The notes under the pieces are model-generated. The model did no database searches. It was given only the letters and a program-made list of their open reading frames with translations, and was not told the origin of the DNA. 64,000 nt of DNA from Streptomyces fulvorobeus (lineage in GTDB: Bacteria; Actinomycetota; Actinomycetes; Streptomycetales; Streptomycetaceae), in assembly GCF_013167895.1 (NCBI RefSeq), contig NZ_BLWC01000001.1, positions 2,666,001 to 2,730,000 of the forward strand, given 5' to 3'. Made by a program: the position numbers and the translations under genes. Each line of letters opens with the position of its first letter. Positions within the stretch are counted from its first letter, which is position 1. Positions 38,830 to 47,964 of the stretch are shown here, one piece after another.

Positions 38830-38904
38830 CCGTCGTACGACCAGGAGACGCGACGGGGGCGGCGGGCCGGGAGGGTGCGCGGCCCCCGTCCCCGTCGCCC
38901 GCGC

Positions 38905-40020
38905 TCACCCCCGGGGGTAGCGGGCCAGCCACCCCGGCGCGACGGCGGCCGGACTGTGCAGAGCGGGGCCCTGGGTCATCTCCATCGCGAAGTCGTCGGC
39001 CAGTTCGAGGAGGGTGGAGCGGCCCTCCACAGCGCAGAGCCAGGCGGGCGGCAGCGCCGTCTCACCGTGCAGCGCGCCGAGCAGGGCGCCGCAGACGGCC
39101 CCCGTTGCCGCGGAGGGGCCTGAGTGGTTCACGGCGAGGCGCAGCCCGTGGCGTACGTCCTCGCCGACCAGGGCGCAGTACAGGGCCACGGCGAGGACCT
39201 CCTCGGCGGAGTCCGTGGCGCCGAGCGCCTCGATGAGGGCGGGGCCCGGAATGCCCTGGCGTACGGAGCCGAGGGCCTGCTTGAGGGCTTCGGTGACCGG
39301 TTCCTGGCCCGGGCGTCCCGCCAGCAGGGCCAGGGCGTGCTGCACGGAGCCGTCCAGCGTCTCGCCGCGCGCCAGCCCGTGCACCATCACGGCGAGGGCT
39401 CCGGCGGCGAGCTGGGCGGTGGCGTGGCCGTGGGTCTGCGCCGCGCACTCGACGGCCAGTTGGAGGACGAGCTGCGGCTCCCAGCCGACCAGCAGCCCGA
39501 AGGGCGCGGAGCGGGTCAGGGCGGCCGAGTCCCGTGCGGTGGGGTTCTTCGGCCGGTCGAGGGTGCCCATCACGGTGTCGCCGAAGCCGGTGAGGCAGGC
39601 GCGGGCGGGGGCGCGGCGCGCGTAGAGCCACTCCTGGCGGGCGAGCCAGCCGTCCTCCGCGCGCCGTTCGTCGGGGCCCCAGTCGCGCTGGGTCGCGGCC
39701 CAGCGCAGGTGGGCCCGGTGCACGTCGGTGGGCGGGTGCCAGGCGCCGGTGTCGCGGCGGACCTGGGCGCGGATCAGACCGTCGACGGTGAACAGGGTGA
39801 GCTGGGTGACGGCGGTGACGGTGCCGCGCCCGCCGTGCGCCGGGACGAAGTCGGTGACCGCCTCGGTGCCGTGGGCCTCGCGGATCTGCTCCAGCGTGAG
39901 CCCGGTGACACCCGCGCCGAGCGCGTCCCCGACCGCGCCGCCGAGCAGGGCCCCGCGTACCCGGCCGCGGAAGTCCTGCTGTTCGGCACGGCCCCAGACA
40001 GCCGTGGTCCCTGTGTTCAC
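38905..40020 (-). CDS. ADP-ribosylglycohydrolase-family protein with lost metal ligands
   Basis: The 371-residue protein has the family fold markers RVRGALLGGAVGDALGAGVTGLTLEQI at the N-terminus and NHSGPSAATGAVCGALLGALHG near the C-terminus. The metal-binding motifs are altered. Where active members have (S/T)DDTQ, this one has TAVTQ. Where they have a D-S-D-S/T type motif after NHSG, it has PSAAT. It is therefore probably not an active Mg-dependent ADP-ribosyl hydrolase and may bind ADP-ribose or a partner. GTG 40020 follows AAGGGG and is preferred to the longer frame. Confidence 0.8.
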   Translation of the reverse strand: MNTGTTAVWGRAEQQDFRGRVRGALLGGAVGDALGAGVTGLTLEQIREAHGTEAVTDFVPAHGGRGTVTAVTQLTLFTVDGLIRAQVRRDTGAWHPPTDVHRAHLRWAATQRDWGPDERRAEDGWLARQEWLYARRAPARACLTGFGDTVMGTLDRPKNPTARDSAALTRSAPFGLLVGWEPQLVLQLAVECAAQTHGHATAQLAAGALAVMVHGLARGETLDGSVQHALALLAGRPGQEPVTEALKQALGSVRQGIPGPALIEALGATDSAEEVLAVALYCALVGEDVRHGLRLAVNHSGPSAATGAVCGALLGALHGETALPPAWLCAVEGRSTLLELADDFAMEMTQGPALHSPAAVAPGWLARYPRG

Positions 40021-40178
40021 CGTGCCCCTTCCCCTTACGTACCGGCGTGTGACCGCGCGAGCACTGTAATCGAACGGGAAGGCCCGGATCAGAGGTGGAA
40101 CGGTATGTACGCAGTAGCTCGTGAGAGCACTTTTGAACGGCATTCCTCACGGTTTCGCGGGAGGGAGGACCAGGGGAA

Positions 40179-40220
40179 GTGCTGCGGCCGGGACGGCTTT
40201 CGCTGTCCCGGCCACAGCAC
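40179..40220 (-). terminator. terminator of the AhpD-like gene
   Basis: A long hairpin (about 16 pairs with one mismatch, 40179–40194 with 40205–40220) lies 24 bases beyond the stop of the AhpD-like gene on the minus strand. Confidence 0.65.
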
Positions 40221-40243
40221 GTCGCCGCGTCCGGTCCAGACGC

Positions 40244-40717
40244 CTATCCGAACTGGCCCACCTTGTAGTCGCCCGCGGGCTGCTGAAGGATGACGTTCAG
40301 CCGGTTGTAGGCGTTGATGACCGCGATGAGGGAGACCAGCGCGATGAGCTGGTCCTCGTCGAAGAACGTGGCGGCGTTCGCCCAGACCTCGTCCGGGACA
40401 CCGCCGGCGGCGTCGGCGATACGGGTGCCCTGCTCGGTGAGGTCCAGCGCGGCGCGCTCGGCGTCGGTGAACACCGTGGCCTCCCGCCAGGTGGCGATCA
40501 GGTGCAGCCGTGTCGCGGTCTCCCCCTGGTGCGCCGCCTCCTTGGTGTGCATGTCGAGGCAGAAGCCGCAGCCGTTGATCTGGCTGGCACGGATCTTCAC
40601 CAGCTCCTGTGTCGTGGCCGGCAGGCCCGAATCCGTGACCGCCTTACCCGCCATGGCGAAGTGCTTCATGAGCGTGGTGGCGACCGGGTTGCCGAAGACG
40701 TCGAGACGAGCGTTCAC
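40244..40717 (-). CDS. AhpD-like carboxymuconolactone decarboxylase-family protein
   Basis: The 157-residue protein carries the AhpD core ELVKIRASQINGCGFCLDMHTKEA, with the CxxC pair and the following His. This motif gives alkylhydroperoxidase or thiol-based activity in the family. GTG 40717 is seven bases after AGGAG. The gene stands alone between terminators; an oxidative-stress role is suggested only by the family. Confidence 0.88.
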   Translation of the reverse strand: MNARLDVFGNPVATTLMKHFAMAGKAVTDSGLPATTQELVKIRASQINGCGFCLDMHTKEAAHQGETATRLHLIATWREATVFTDAERAALDLTEQGTRIADAAGGVPDEVWANAATFFDEDQLIALVSLIAVINAYNRLNVILQQPAGDYKVGQFG

Positions 40718-40934
40718 GCGGGGCTCCTGTGTGCCGTGGCCGGTGGTTACGTCTCTCTGACGGAACTGCCCGGCCCGATGTGACACGTAAGGCCGCGATC
40801 CGGAGGAACGTGACGCGGCTCACAGCCCGGTGGACGAGGTCCGGACCGGCGGGAAAGGGCGGCGCTGAGGGCGCGCACCCGCCGGGGGTCCGGCGGGCGC
40901 GCGGCCGTCCGTCGTCGGCCCGGCGGTGTCCTCG

Positions 40935-43517
40935 TCAGCTCGGCAGCACCGACAGCAGCTCCGGAAGGTGCCCGTCCGAGCCCGCCGCGGCCCGGACGCG
41001 CTCCTGCGGCACCTCCCCGTACAGCGTCGTACGCGGCTTCGCCGGGCGGCCCGCGAGATCCGCGATGGCGACGAGGTCCTGGACCGACCGGTACGAGCCG
41101 TAACTCGACCCCGCCATACGGGAGATGGTCTCCTCCATCAGGGTGCCGCCCACGTCGTTGGCGCCCGAGCGCAGCATCTCCGCCGCGCCTTCCGTACCGA
41201 GCTTGACCCAGCTGGTCTGGATGTTGGTGATGTGCGGGTGCAGGAGGAGCCGGGCCATCGCGGTGACCGCGCGGTTGTCGCGGGCGGTGGGGCCGGGCCG
41301 GGCGATGCCCGCCAGGTAGACGGGCGCGTTGGTGTGGATGAACGGCAGTGTCACGAACTCGGTGAAACCGCCGGTCTCCTGCTGGAGGCGGGCCAGCGTC
41401 CGCAGGTGGCCGAGCCAGTGGCGCGGCTGGTCGACGTGCCCGTACATCATGGTGGAGGAGGAGCGCAGACCCACCTGGTGGGCGGTTCTGATGACCTCCA
41501 GCCAGGTGGCCGTGGGCAGCTTGCCCTTGGTGAGAATCCAGCGCACCTCGTCGTCGAGGATCTCGGCCGCGGTGCCGGGGATCGAGTCGAGACCCGCCTC
41601 CTTCGCGGCGGTCAGCCAGTCACGGATGGACAGGCCGGTGCGGGTGGCTCCGTTGACGACCTCCATCGGCGAGAAGGCGTGCACGTGGATGCCCGGGACG
41701 CGCTCCTTCACCGCCCGCGCGATGTCGAAGTAGGCCGTGCCCGGCAGGTCGGGGTGGATGCCGCCCTGCATGCAGACCTCGACCGCGCCGACGTCCCACG
41801 CCTGCGCGGCACGGTCGGCGACCTGGTCGAGCGAGAGGGTGTAGGCGTCGGCGTCCGTACGCCGCTGGGCGAAGGCGCAGAACCGGCAGCCGGTGTAGCA
41901 GACGTTGGTGAAGTTGATGTTGCGCGTCACGACGTACGTGACGTCGTCGCCGACCACGTCACGGCGCAGCGTGTCCGCTATCCGGCACAGCTCGTCGAGC
42001 GCCTGGCCGTCCGCGTGCAGCAGGGTGAGCGCCTGGTCGTCGGTGAGCTTCGTCGGGTCGTCCGCGGCCTGGCCGAGGGCCTGGCGTACGTCGCCGTCGA
42101 TGCGGGAGGGCACCATGCCGGGCGCCGCCGCCTCGCGGAGGGCCTCCCAGTCCCCGTACACCTCGTCGAAGTCGTCGCGCCGGTCGCCGGTGCGGCCCTC
42201 GGTGTCGATGGTGTGGTGCAGGTCGGTACGGCCGGAGGCGGTGAAGCCCTCGTCGGGCTCCTGCCAGGGCAGCCCGGCCGGGATGGCCCCCTCCTTCGCG
42301 AGACCGGTCTCCGGGTCGGCGAGGGCTCTCACGTGCGGAAGGAGGCGGGGGTCGAGCCACGGTTCGCCGCGCTGGATGAACTCCGGGTAGATGGTGAGGC
42401 GTTCACGCAGCGCGAACCCGGAGTCGGCTGTCCTGGCCGCCAGTTCGTCGATGTGCGGCCAGGGGCGCTCGGGGTTCACATGGTCGGGCGTGAGCGGTGA
42501 GACACCGCCCCAGTCGTCGATCCCCGCGCCGATGAGCAGGGCGTACTCCGCGTCGACCAGGTTCGGCGGCGCCTGGATGCGGGCGGACGGGCCGAGGATG
42601 TGGCGGGCGACGGCGATCGCCGCGGCCAGTTCCTCCAGCTCGGCGTCCGGCATGCCCCGCATCGCCGTGTCCGGCTTCGCACGGAAGTTCTGCACGATGA
42701 CTTCCTGGATGCCGTGGTAGGCGCGGGCCGTCTTGCGCAGCTCGAAGAGGGAGTCGGCGCGCTCCTCGTACGACTCCCCGATCCCGATGAGGATGCCGGT
42801 GGTGAAGGGGACGTTGGAGCGGCCCGCGTCCTCCAGCACCCGCAGCCGTACGGCGGGCTCCTTGTCCGGGGAGCCGTGGTGCGGGCCGCCGGGCTCGGAC
42901 CACAGGCGGGTCGCCGTCGTCTCCAGCATCATGCCCATGGACGGCGCCACGGGCTTGAGCCGCTGGAGGTCGGTCCACGTCATGACGCCCGGGTTGAGGT
43001 GCGGGAGCAGCCCCGTCTCCTCCAGGACCCGGATCGCCATCGCCCGTACGTACGCGAGGGTGTCGTCGTACCCCTCGGCCTCCAGCCACTCGCGCGCCTC
43101 GGGCCAGCGGTCCTCCGGGCGGTCCCCGAGGGTGAACAGCGCTTCCTTGCAGCCCGCCTCGGCGCCCTTGCGGGCGATGTCGAGGACCTCGTCGGGCGAC
43201 AGGAACATTCCGTGCCCCTCGCGCCTCAGCTTCCCCGGCACGGTCACGAAGGTGCAGTAGTGGCACTTGTCGCGGCACAGCCGCGTCAACGGGATGAAGA
43301 CCTTGCGGGAGTACGTGATGACCCCAGGCCGGCCGGCCGCGGCGAGTCCGGCGTCCCGCACCCGGGCGGCGGACGCGGTCAGGTCCGTCAGGTCGTCGCC
43401 GCGCGCCTGGAGCAGCACGGCGGCCTCGGTCACATCGAGGGCGACCCCGTCCCGCGCGCGCCTGAGAGCGCGTCGCATGGCGTTGGCTGTCGGGCGTCCG
43501 GGCTCATGATCGGTCAT
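40935..43517 (-). CDS. fbiC: FO synthase (CofG–CofH fusion)
   Basis: The 860-residue bifunctional radical-SAM enzyme makes the deazaflavin FO, the chromophore of coenzyme F420, from tyrosine and a ribityl-pyrimidine. The N-terminal half holds the first CxxxCxxC cluster site (CRDKCHYC, about residue 83) and the C-terminal half the second (CYTGCRFC, about residue 555). This is the typical CofG–CofH order and length in actinobacteria. An LLM-type oxidoreductase that may use F420 is encoded 2.5 kb away. ATG 43517 is the natural start. Confidence 0.95.
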   Translation of the reverse strand: MTDHEPGRPTANAMRRALRRARDGVALDVTEAAVLLQARGDDLTDLTASAARVRDAGLAAAGRPGVITYSRKVFIPLTRLCRDKCHYCTFVTVPGKLRREGHGMFLSPDEVLDIARKGAEAGCKEALFTLGDRPEDRWPEAREWLEAEGYDDTLAYVRAMAIRVLEETGLLPHLNPGVMTWTDLQRLKPVAPSMGMMLETTATRLWSEPGGPHHGSPDKEPAVRLRVLEDAGRSNVPFTTGILIGIGESYEERADSLFELRKTARAYHGIQEVIVQNFRAKPDTAMRGMPDAELEELAAAIAVARHILGPSARIQAPPNLVDAEYALLIGAGIDDWGGVSPLTPDHVNPERPWPHIDELAARTADSGFALRERLTIYPEFIQRGEPWLDPRLLPHVRALADPETGLAKEGAIPAGLPWQEPDEGFTASGRTDLHHTIDTEGRTGDRRDDFDEVYGDWEALREAAAPGMVPSRIDGDVRQALGQAADDPTKLTDDQALTLLHADGQALDELCRIADTLRRDVVGDDVTYVVTRNINFTNVCYTGCRFCAFAQRRTDADAYTLSLDQVADRAAQAWDVGAVEVCMQGGIHPDLPGTAYFDIARAVKERVPGIHVHAFSPMEVVNGATRTGLSIRDWLTAAKEAGLDSIPGTAAEILDDEVRWILTKGKLPTATWLEVIRTAHQVGLRSSSTMMYGHVDQPRHWLGHLRTLARLQQETGGFTEFVTLPFIHTNAPVYLAGIARPGPTARDNRAVTAMARLLLHPHITNIQTSWVKLGTEGAAEMLRSGANDVGGTLMEETISRMAGSSYGSYRSVQDLVAIADLAGRPAKPRTTLYGEVPQERVRAAAGSDGHLPELLSVLPS

Positions 43518-43638
43518 GGACCGAGCATACGAGCAAGGCTCGCGCGCCGGTCGAGCATGGCGCGGGGCCGCGCACCACCCCGGGTATTCCTGGCGCCTGG
43601 ACCGTTATGCCCCGCTTGCCCCGTACGCTCGGACGGTG

Positions 43639-44325
43639 ATGGAAACGATCGTCTTCGGCATCGGCGAAACACTCATCCGCGACGACCGCTACTGGGCGTC
43701 CTGGGCCAACTGGCTGGGCGTTCCCCCGCACACCCTCAGCGCCCTGGTCGGCGCCGCGGTCGTCCGGGGCGGCGAGGGCGACGACGCGCTGCGGATGCTG
43801 CGCCCCGGCATGGACGTCGCCGAGGCGGCCCACGCCCGCACGACGGCGGGCCGGGGCGAGTACCTGGACGAGTCGGACCTCTATCCCGACGTCCGCCCCG
43901 CCCTCGCCGAACTGCGCGCTCTGGGCCTGCGGGTCGTGATCGCGGGCAACCGGACCGCCCGCGCGGGCGAACTGCTGCGCGCCCTCGACCTGCCCGCCGA
44001 CCTGGTGGTCACCTCGGCGGAGTGGGGAGTGGCCAAACCGGACCCGGAGTTCTTCGCCCGTGTACTGGACGCCGCGGGAGCCGACGCCCGGTCCACCCTG
44101 TACGTCGGTGACCACCCGGCCAACGACCTGTTCCCCGCCACGTCACTGGGCCTGCGCACGGCCCACATCCGGCGCGGCCCCTACGGCCACTGGTGGGCGG
44201 AGCACCCGGACGTGACGGCGACGGCGGACTGGCGCGTCTCGTCCCTGACGGAACTCCCGTCCCTGCTGTCCGGACCCACCACAGCCCCGGCCCCGCCCCC
44301 GGCACGCGCCCTGCGCTCGGTGTGA
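43639..44325 (+). CDS. HAD-superfamily hydrolase lacking the usual nucleophile
   Basis: The 228-residue HAD protein (haloacid-dehalogenase/phosphatase class) has the family motifs VIAGNRT (motif II), WGVAKPDPEFF (motif III Lys) and LYVGDHPANDL (motif IV). Motif I reads VFGIGETLI, where relatives have an Asp at the position of the first Gly (FDxGETL), so the nucleophile is missing. This is either a single-base change or a non-catalytic protein. Start ATG 43639 (GTG 43636 is possible). It diverges from fbiC, with about 120 bp between them. Confidence 0.8.
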   Translation: METIVFGIGETLIRDDRYWASWANWLGVPPHTLSALVGAAVVRGGEGDDALRMLRPGMDVAEAAHARTTAGRGEYLDESDLYPDVRPALAELRALGLRVVIAGNRTARAGELLRALDLPADLVVTSAEWGVAKPDPEFFARVLDAAGADARSTLYVGDHPANDLFPATSLGLRTAHIRRGPYGHWWAEHPDVTATADWRVSSLTELPSLLSGPTTAPAPPPARALRSV

Positions 44326-44362
44326 CCCCGGGCCCTGCCCTCGAACGCGTCGGGCCGGGGGC

Positions 44363-45847
44363 CTACTTCCCCAGTACCGCCTTCATCACGTTCCTCGCGA
44401 TCGGGGCACCGAGCCCGCCGCCCGAGATGTCCTCACGGGAGATGTCCATCGCCGTCGGATCGATGAAGACCGCGACCGCGACCGACTGGCCGTCCGCCTT
44501 CTTGCCGTACGAGACGAACCAGCCGTACGGGACCTCCTTGCGCACGTCCACGCCCCGCTGCGCGGTGCCGGTCTTGCCGCCGACCGTCACACCGTCGATC
44601 AGGGCGCGCTGGGCGCTGCCCTCCTTGGCGGTGAACTCCATCATCTCCTGGACCTTCTTGGCGGTCTCCTCGGAGACGGCCTGGCTCATGAGCTTCGGCT
44701 CGTTCTGCTCCAGGGAGGAGAGGTCGGGGCCGCGGAGTTCGTCGACGATGTACGGCTGCATGAGCTTGCCGTTGTTGGCCATGGCCGCCGTCACCATCGC
44801 CATCTGCATGGGGGTGCTGGTCAGGGAGCCCTGCCCCATACCGGTCAGCGCGGTGCCCGGCTTGTCCAGTTCCTGGGGGTAGAGGCTCTTCGTGGCGAGC
44901 ATGTCGCCGAAATCCTCCGAGTAGACGTCGGAGTTGAAGCCGAACTTCTCCGCGGTCTCGCGCATCTTCTCGTCGCCCATCTTGGCCGCCACGTCGAGGA
45001 AGACGTTGTTGCAGGAGTACTGCATGGCCGTCTTGAGGGAGACCTTGTCGCAGGCCGCGTCGCCCGCCTCGCTGCCGATCTTGTTCGTGGAGAGCGGGAG
45101 GGGGTACGGGGAGACCGCGTCGGTCCTCGCGTTCACGTCCGTGACGACACCGTGCTCAAGGGCGGCGGCGGCCGTGAGGATCTTGAAGGTCGAGCCCGGC
45201 GGGAAGGTCTCGCGCAGGGGCCGGTTGGCGAGCGGCTTGCTCTTGTCCTTCACGAGCTCCTGGAACTTGTCGCCCTCCTTGAAGGAGTTCCCGGCGAAGA
45301 CGGCGGGGTCGTACGAGGGCGTCGAGGCGAGCGCGAGGACCTTGCCGGTTGCCGGGTCGAGGGCGACGACCGCGCCACGGGCGTCGATGTCGGTCAGCCC
45401 CTTGTACGCGGCCTCCTGCGCCTTCGGGTCGATGGTCGTGATCACGTCGCCGCCGCGCCGCTGCTCGCCGGTGAGGATGTCCTTGGCGTGCCGGAAGGCG
45501 AACCGCTCGTCCTGGCCGCTGAGCACCTGGTCGTACGTCTTCTCCAGGAGCGACATGCCCTGCGCCTGGGAGGCGTACCCGGTGACCGGCGCGTACATCG
45601 GCCCGTCCTTGAACGTGCGCTGGTACTTGAACTCAGCCCCGGAGACGGCCTTCGAGCCGGTCACGGCCTTGCCGCCGACGATGATGTCCCCGCGCGGGGT
45701 GGCGAACTGTGTGATCTTGACGCGCCGGTTGTGCTCGTGGTTGGCGAGCTCCTCGCGCTCGGCGAACTGCAGCCAGTTCGAGCGCAGCAGCAGGGCAAGC
45801 ATCAACAGCCCGCAGAAGATGGCGATGTGCCGCAGCGGCCTGTTCAT
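44363..45847 (-). CDS. penicillin-binding protein (class B-like transpeptidase)
   Basis: This 494-residue peptidoglycan transpeptidase is anchored by one N-terminal membrane segment (IAIFCGLLMLALLLRSNW). A short PBP dimerisation region follows (FATPRGDIIVGGKAV), then the catalytic domain with SxxK (PGSTFKIL), SxN (YSCNN) and KTG (GGKTGTAQ). It resembles the PbpA-type proteins that accompany FtsW/RodA in actinobacteria, but no such neighbour is in the window. ATG 45847 follows GGGGGAG. Confidence 0.9.
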   Translation of the reverse strand: MNRPLRHIAIFCGLLMLALLLRSNWLQFAEREELANHEHNRRVKITQFATPRGDIIVGGKAVTGSKAVSGAEFKYQRTFKDGPMYAPVTGYASQAQGMSLLEKTYDQVLSGQDERFAFRHAKDILTGEQRRGGDVITTIDPKAQEAAYKGLTDIDARGAVVALDPATGKVLALASTPSYDPAVFAGNSFKEGDKFQELVKDKSKPLANRPLRETFPPGSTFKILTAAAALEHGVVTDVNARTDAVSPYPLPLSTNKIGSEAGDAACDKVSLKTAMQYSCNNVFLDVAAKMGDEKMRETAEKFGFNSDVYSEDFGDMLATKSLYPQELDKPGTALTGMGQGSLTSTPMQMAMVTAAMANNGKLMQPYIVDELRGPDLSSLEQNEPKLMSQAVSEETAKKVQEMMEFTAKEGSAQRALIDGVTVGGKTGTAQRGVDVRKEVPYGWFVSYGKKADGQSVAVAVFIDPTAMDISREDISGGGLGAPIARNVMKAVLGK

Positions 45848-46051
45848 GGCTCCCCCAACTCCCGGGCGGCCGCTCTCCTCGGTGAGCGCGGTCCGCGTTT
45901 CGACTCCCGGGTTGAAGGATGCCACTACGGCTCACGCGGTTGCAGCGGGAGGGGTTCCACCGATCCCGGGATACCAGCGTTTGTCCTGCTATGACCGCAC
46001 CCACAAGGTCACAGGTTGGCCAGGTCCCTGTCACTCCCCCCGTCCGGCCCG

Positions 46052-46897
46052 CTACAGGTGTGCGGCATAGGCGTCCAGCACCCGCAGCACCCCGGGCGCG
46101 GGCTCAGGGGGGAGCTGGAGGACGACCTCCTCGATGCCCAGACCGGCGAAGTGCGCCAGCTTCCCCGGGCTGGGGACGACCGCGTACGGCACCACCTGGA
46201 GGTGGTGCGGATCACGGCCCGCCGCCTCCCAGACCCTGCGCAGCTCCGGTACGGAGTGCGAGAGGCCGCGCCCGCCGATCGGCAGCCAGCCGTCCGCCGA
46301 CTCCGCGATCCGCTCGAACAGCTGCGGGCCCGCGGCCCCGCCGATCAGGGTGCGGGGTCCGGTGACCGGGCCGCGTGGCTCCTGGACCGGCTTCGGATAC
46401 GCCGTGCTCGCCCGTACCGAGCCGTACTCCCCCTCGTACGCGGTCGGCTCGTCCGCCCAGAGCGCGCGCATCAGGGCCAGCCGGTCACGGCCCAGGGCCC
46501 GTCGCGTCGGCCAGTCGACCCCGTGGCCGGCGGCCTCCTCGACGTTCCAGCCGTAACCGACGCCGAGGGTGAACCGGCCGCCGGAGAGATGGTCGAGCGT
46601 CGCGACCTGCTTGGCCAGGCCGATCGGGTCGTGCTGGGCGATCAGCGTGATCCCGGTGCCGAGCGCGAGGCGTTCCGTCACGGCCGCCGCCTGGCCGAGC
46701 GCGACGAAGGGGTCCAGGGTCCGGCCGTACTCGCGAGGCAGCTCGCCGCCCGCCGGATACGGCGTGTCCCGGCTCACCGGGATGTGGGTGTGCTCGGGGA
46801 GGTAGAGCCCGGCGAAACCCCGCTGCTCCAGCTCACGCGCGAGCGCGACCGGCGTGATCGTCTCGTCGGTGAGGAAGATGGTGGTGGCGAGCCGCAT
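46052..46897 (-). CDS. LLM-class (probably F420-dependent) oxidoreductase
   Basis: The 281-residue TIM-barrel protein of the luciferase-like monooxygenase family has GLYLPEHTHIPVSRDTPYP at the N-terminus, RLALGTGITLIAQHDPIGLAKQVATLDHLSGGRFTLGVG in the middle and LIGGAAGPQLFERIAESADGWLPIGG toward the end. The HDP-LAKQ-ATLD pattern is typical of members that use F420. The start ATG 46897 is eight bases after GGAGGT. The substrate is unknown. Confidence 0.85.
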   Translation of the reverse strand: MRLATTIFLTDETITPVALARELEQRGFAGLYLPEHTHIPVSRDTPYPAGGELPREYGRTLDPFVALGQAAAVTERLALGTGITLIAQHDPIGLAKQVATLDHLSGGRFTLGVGYGWNVEEAAGHGVDWPTRRALGRDRLALMRALWADEPTAYEGEYGSVRASTAYPKPVQEPRGPVTGPRTLIGGAAGPQLFERIAESADGWLPIGGRGLSHSVPELRRVWEAAGRDPHHLQVVPYAVVPSPGKLAHFAGLGIEEVVLQLPPEPAPGVLRVLDAYAAHL

Positions 46898-47087
46898 ACG
46901 AGGGCACCTCCGTCGTCGGCCTGTGGGGCTCAAACGTATGCCGTCAGGCCCGGGAATCCGAGCCCCGCGCACCTGCGTGCGAGGGCGGCCCCGTTCACCC
47001 GGACGGCCCGCGAAGGGTGGCCCTGCCCGGTGGTGTCCCGGACCGTCGTGGAGGGACCGGACGCCGATCGTGAGGGGCTGAGTTTCG

Positions 47088-47945
47088 ATGCGAACCCGGA
47101 CACGGACCTGGAGCGGGGCGGCGGTGCGGCGGGCGGCCGGGGCGGCGGTGCTGGCCGCAGTCGTGGGCCTGGCATCGGCGGGCTGCTCGTCCGGCGGGAC
47201 GCGGGGCGGCGGCACCGAGCCTTCCGGGGCCATCGCGGCGGCCCGTGCGAAGGCCCCGTCCCCGGCGGGCGAGGGGGAGCTGGTCGTCTCCTACACCGAG
47301 GGCCTGACGGCGGCCGACCGGGAGTCGGAGGCGTTCCTGCGCAGGAACGAGGCCCTGGAGGCCGTCGCCGCCTACGTGAACAGCCGGGTCGCGCTCCCCT
47401 ACGACGTGCCCGTCGACGCGAAGAGCTGCGGCACGACCGACGCGTACTGGGACCCGACGGCAAGGGCGATCACGTTCTGCTACGAGCTGCTGGAGCAGGT
47501 GGAACCGGCCTTCGACGACTCCCCCGCCGGTCTCGTCGGTCTGACCCAGGGCGTCGTCGTGCACGAGCTGGGCCACGGGCTGATCGCGATGAACGGCCTG
47601 CCGGCCGGGGAGGACGAGGAGGAGGCCGTGGACCAGCTCACCGCCGTGCTCCTCACCACGGGCGACGACGACAAGGAGTTCGTCACCGGCATCGTGGACG
47701 CCTGGGGGGTGCCGGCCCGCGAGGACGCGCGCAGCGGCACCCGGACGGCCTTCGCCGACGACCACGCCGTGGACGGCGCGCGGTTCCACGCGTGGGCCTG
47801 CTGGGTGTACGGCTCCGACCCCGCCGGCTACCAGGACCTCGTCTCCCCTGCCGTCCTCCCCGAGAAGCGCGCCGAGGGCTGCCGGAAGGCTTACACGAAG
47901 GTGGCGGCCACCTGGAACAAAGCCCTGGAGCCGTACCTGAAGTGA
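47088..47945 (+). CDS. DUF4344-type zinc metallopeptidase lipoprotein
   Basis: The 285-residue protein has a basic start, a hydrophobic stretch and a lipobox-like SAGC (Cys about 33), so it is likely a lipoprotein. The zinc site HELGH sits at about residue 160 (VVVHELGHGLIAMNGLP), followed by an acidic EDEEEAVDQLTA segment that supplies the third ligand. The layout matches the DUF4344 family, whose substrates are unknown. It converges with the acylase gene downstream. Confidence 0.85.
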   Translation: MRTRTRTWSGAAVRRAAGAAVLAAVVGLASAGCSSGGTRGGGTEPSGAIAAARAKAPSPAGEGELVVSYTEGLTAADRESEAFLRRNEALEAVAAYVNSRVALPYDVPVDAKSCGTTDAYWDPTARAITFCYELLEQVEPAFDDSPAGLVGLTQGVVVHELGHGLIAMNGLPAGEDEEEAVDQLTAVLLTTGDDDKEFVTGIVDAWGVPAREDARSGTRTAFADDHAVDGARFHAWACWVYGSDPAGYQDLVSPAVLPEKRAEGCRKAYTKVAATWNKALEPYLK

Positions 47946-47964
47946 CCGCGGGGCCGGACGGGCC

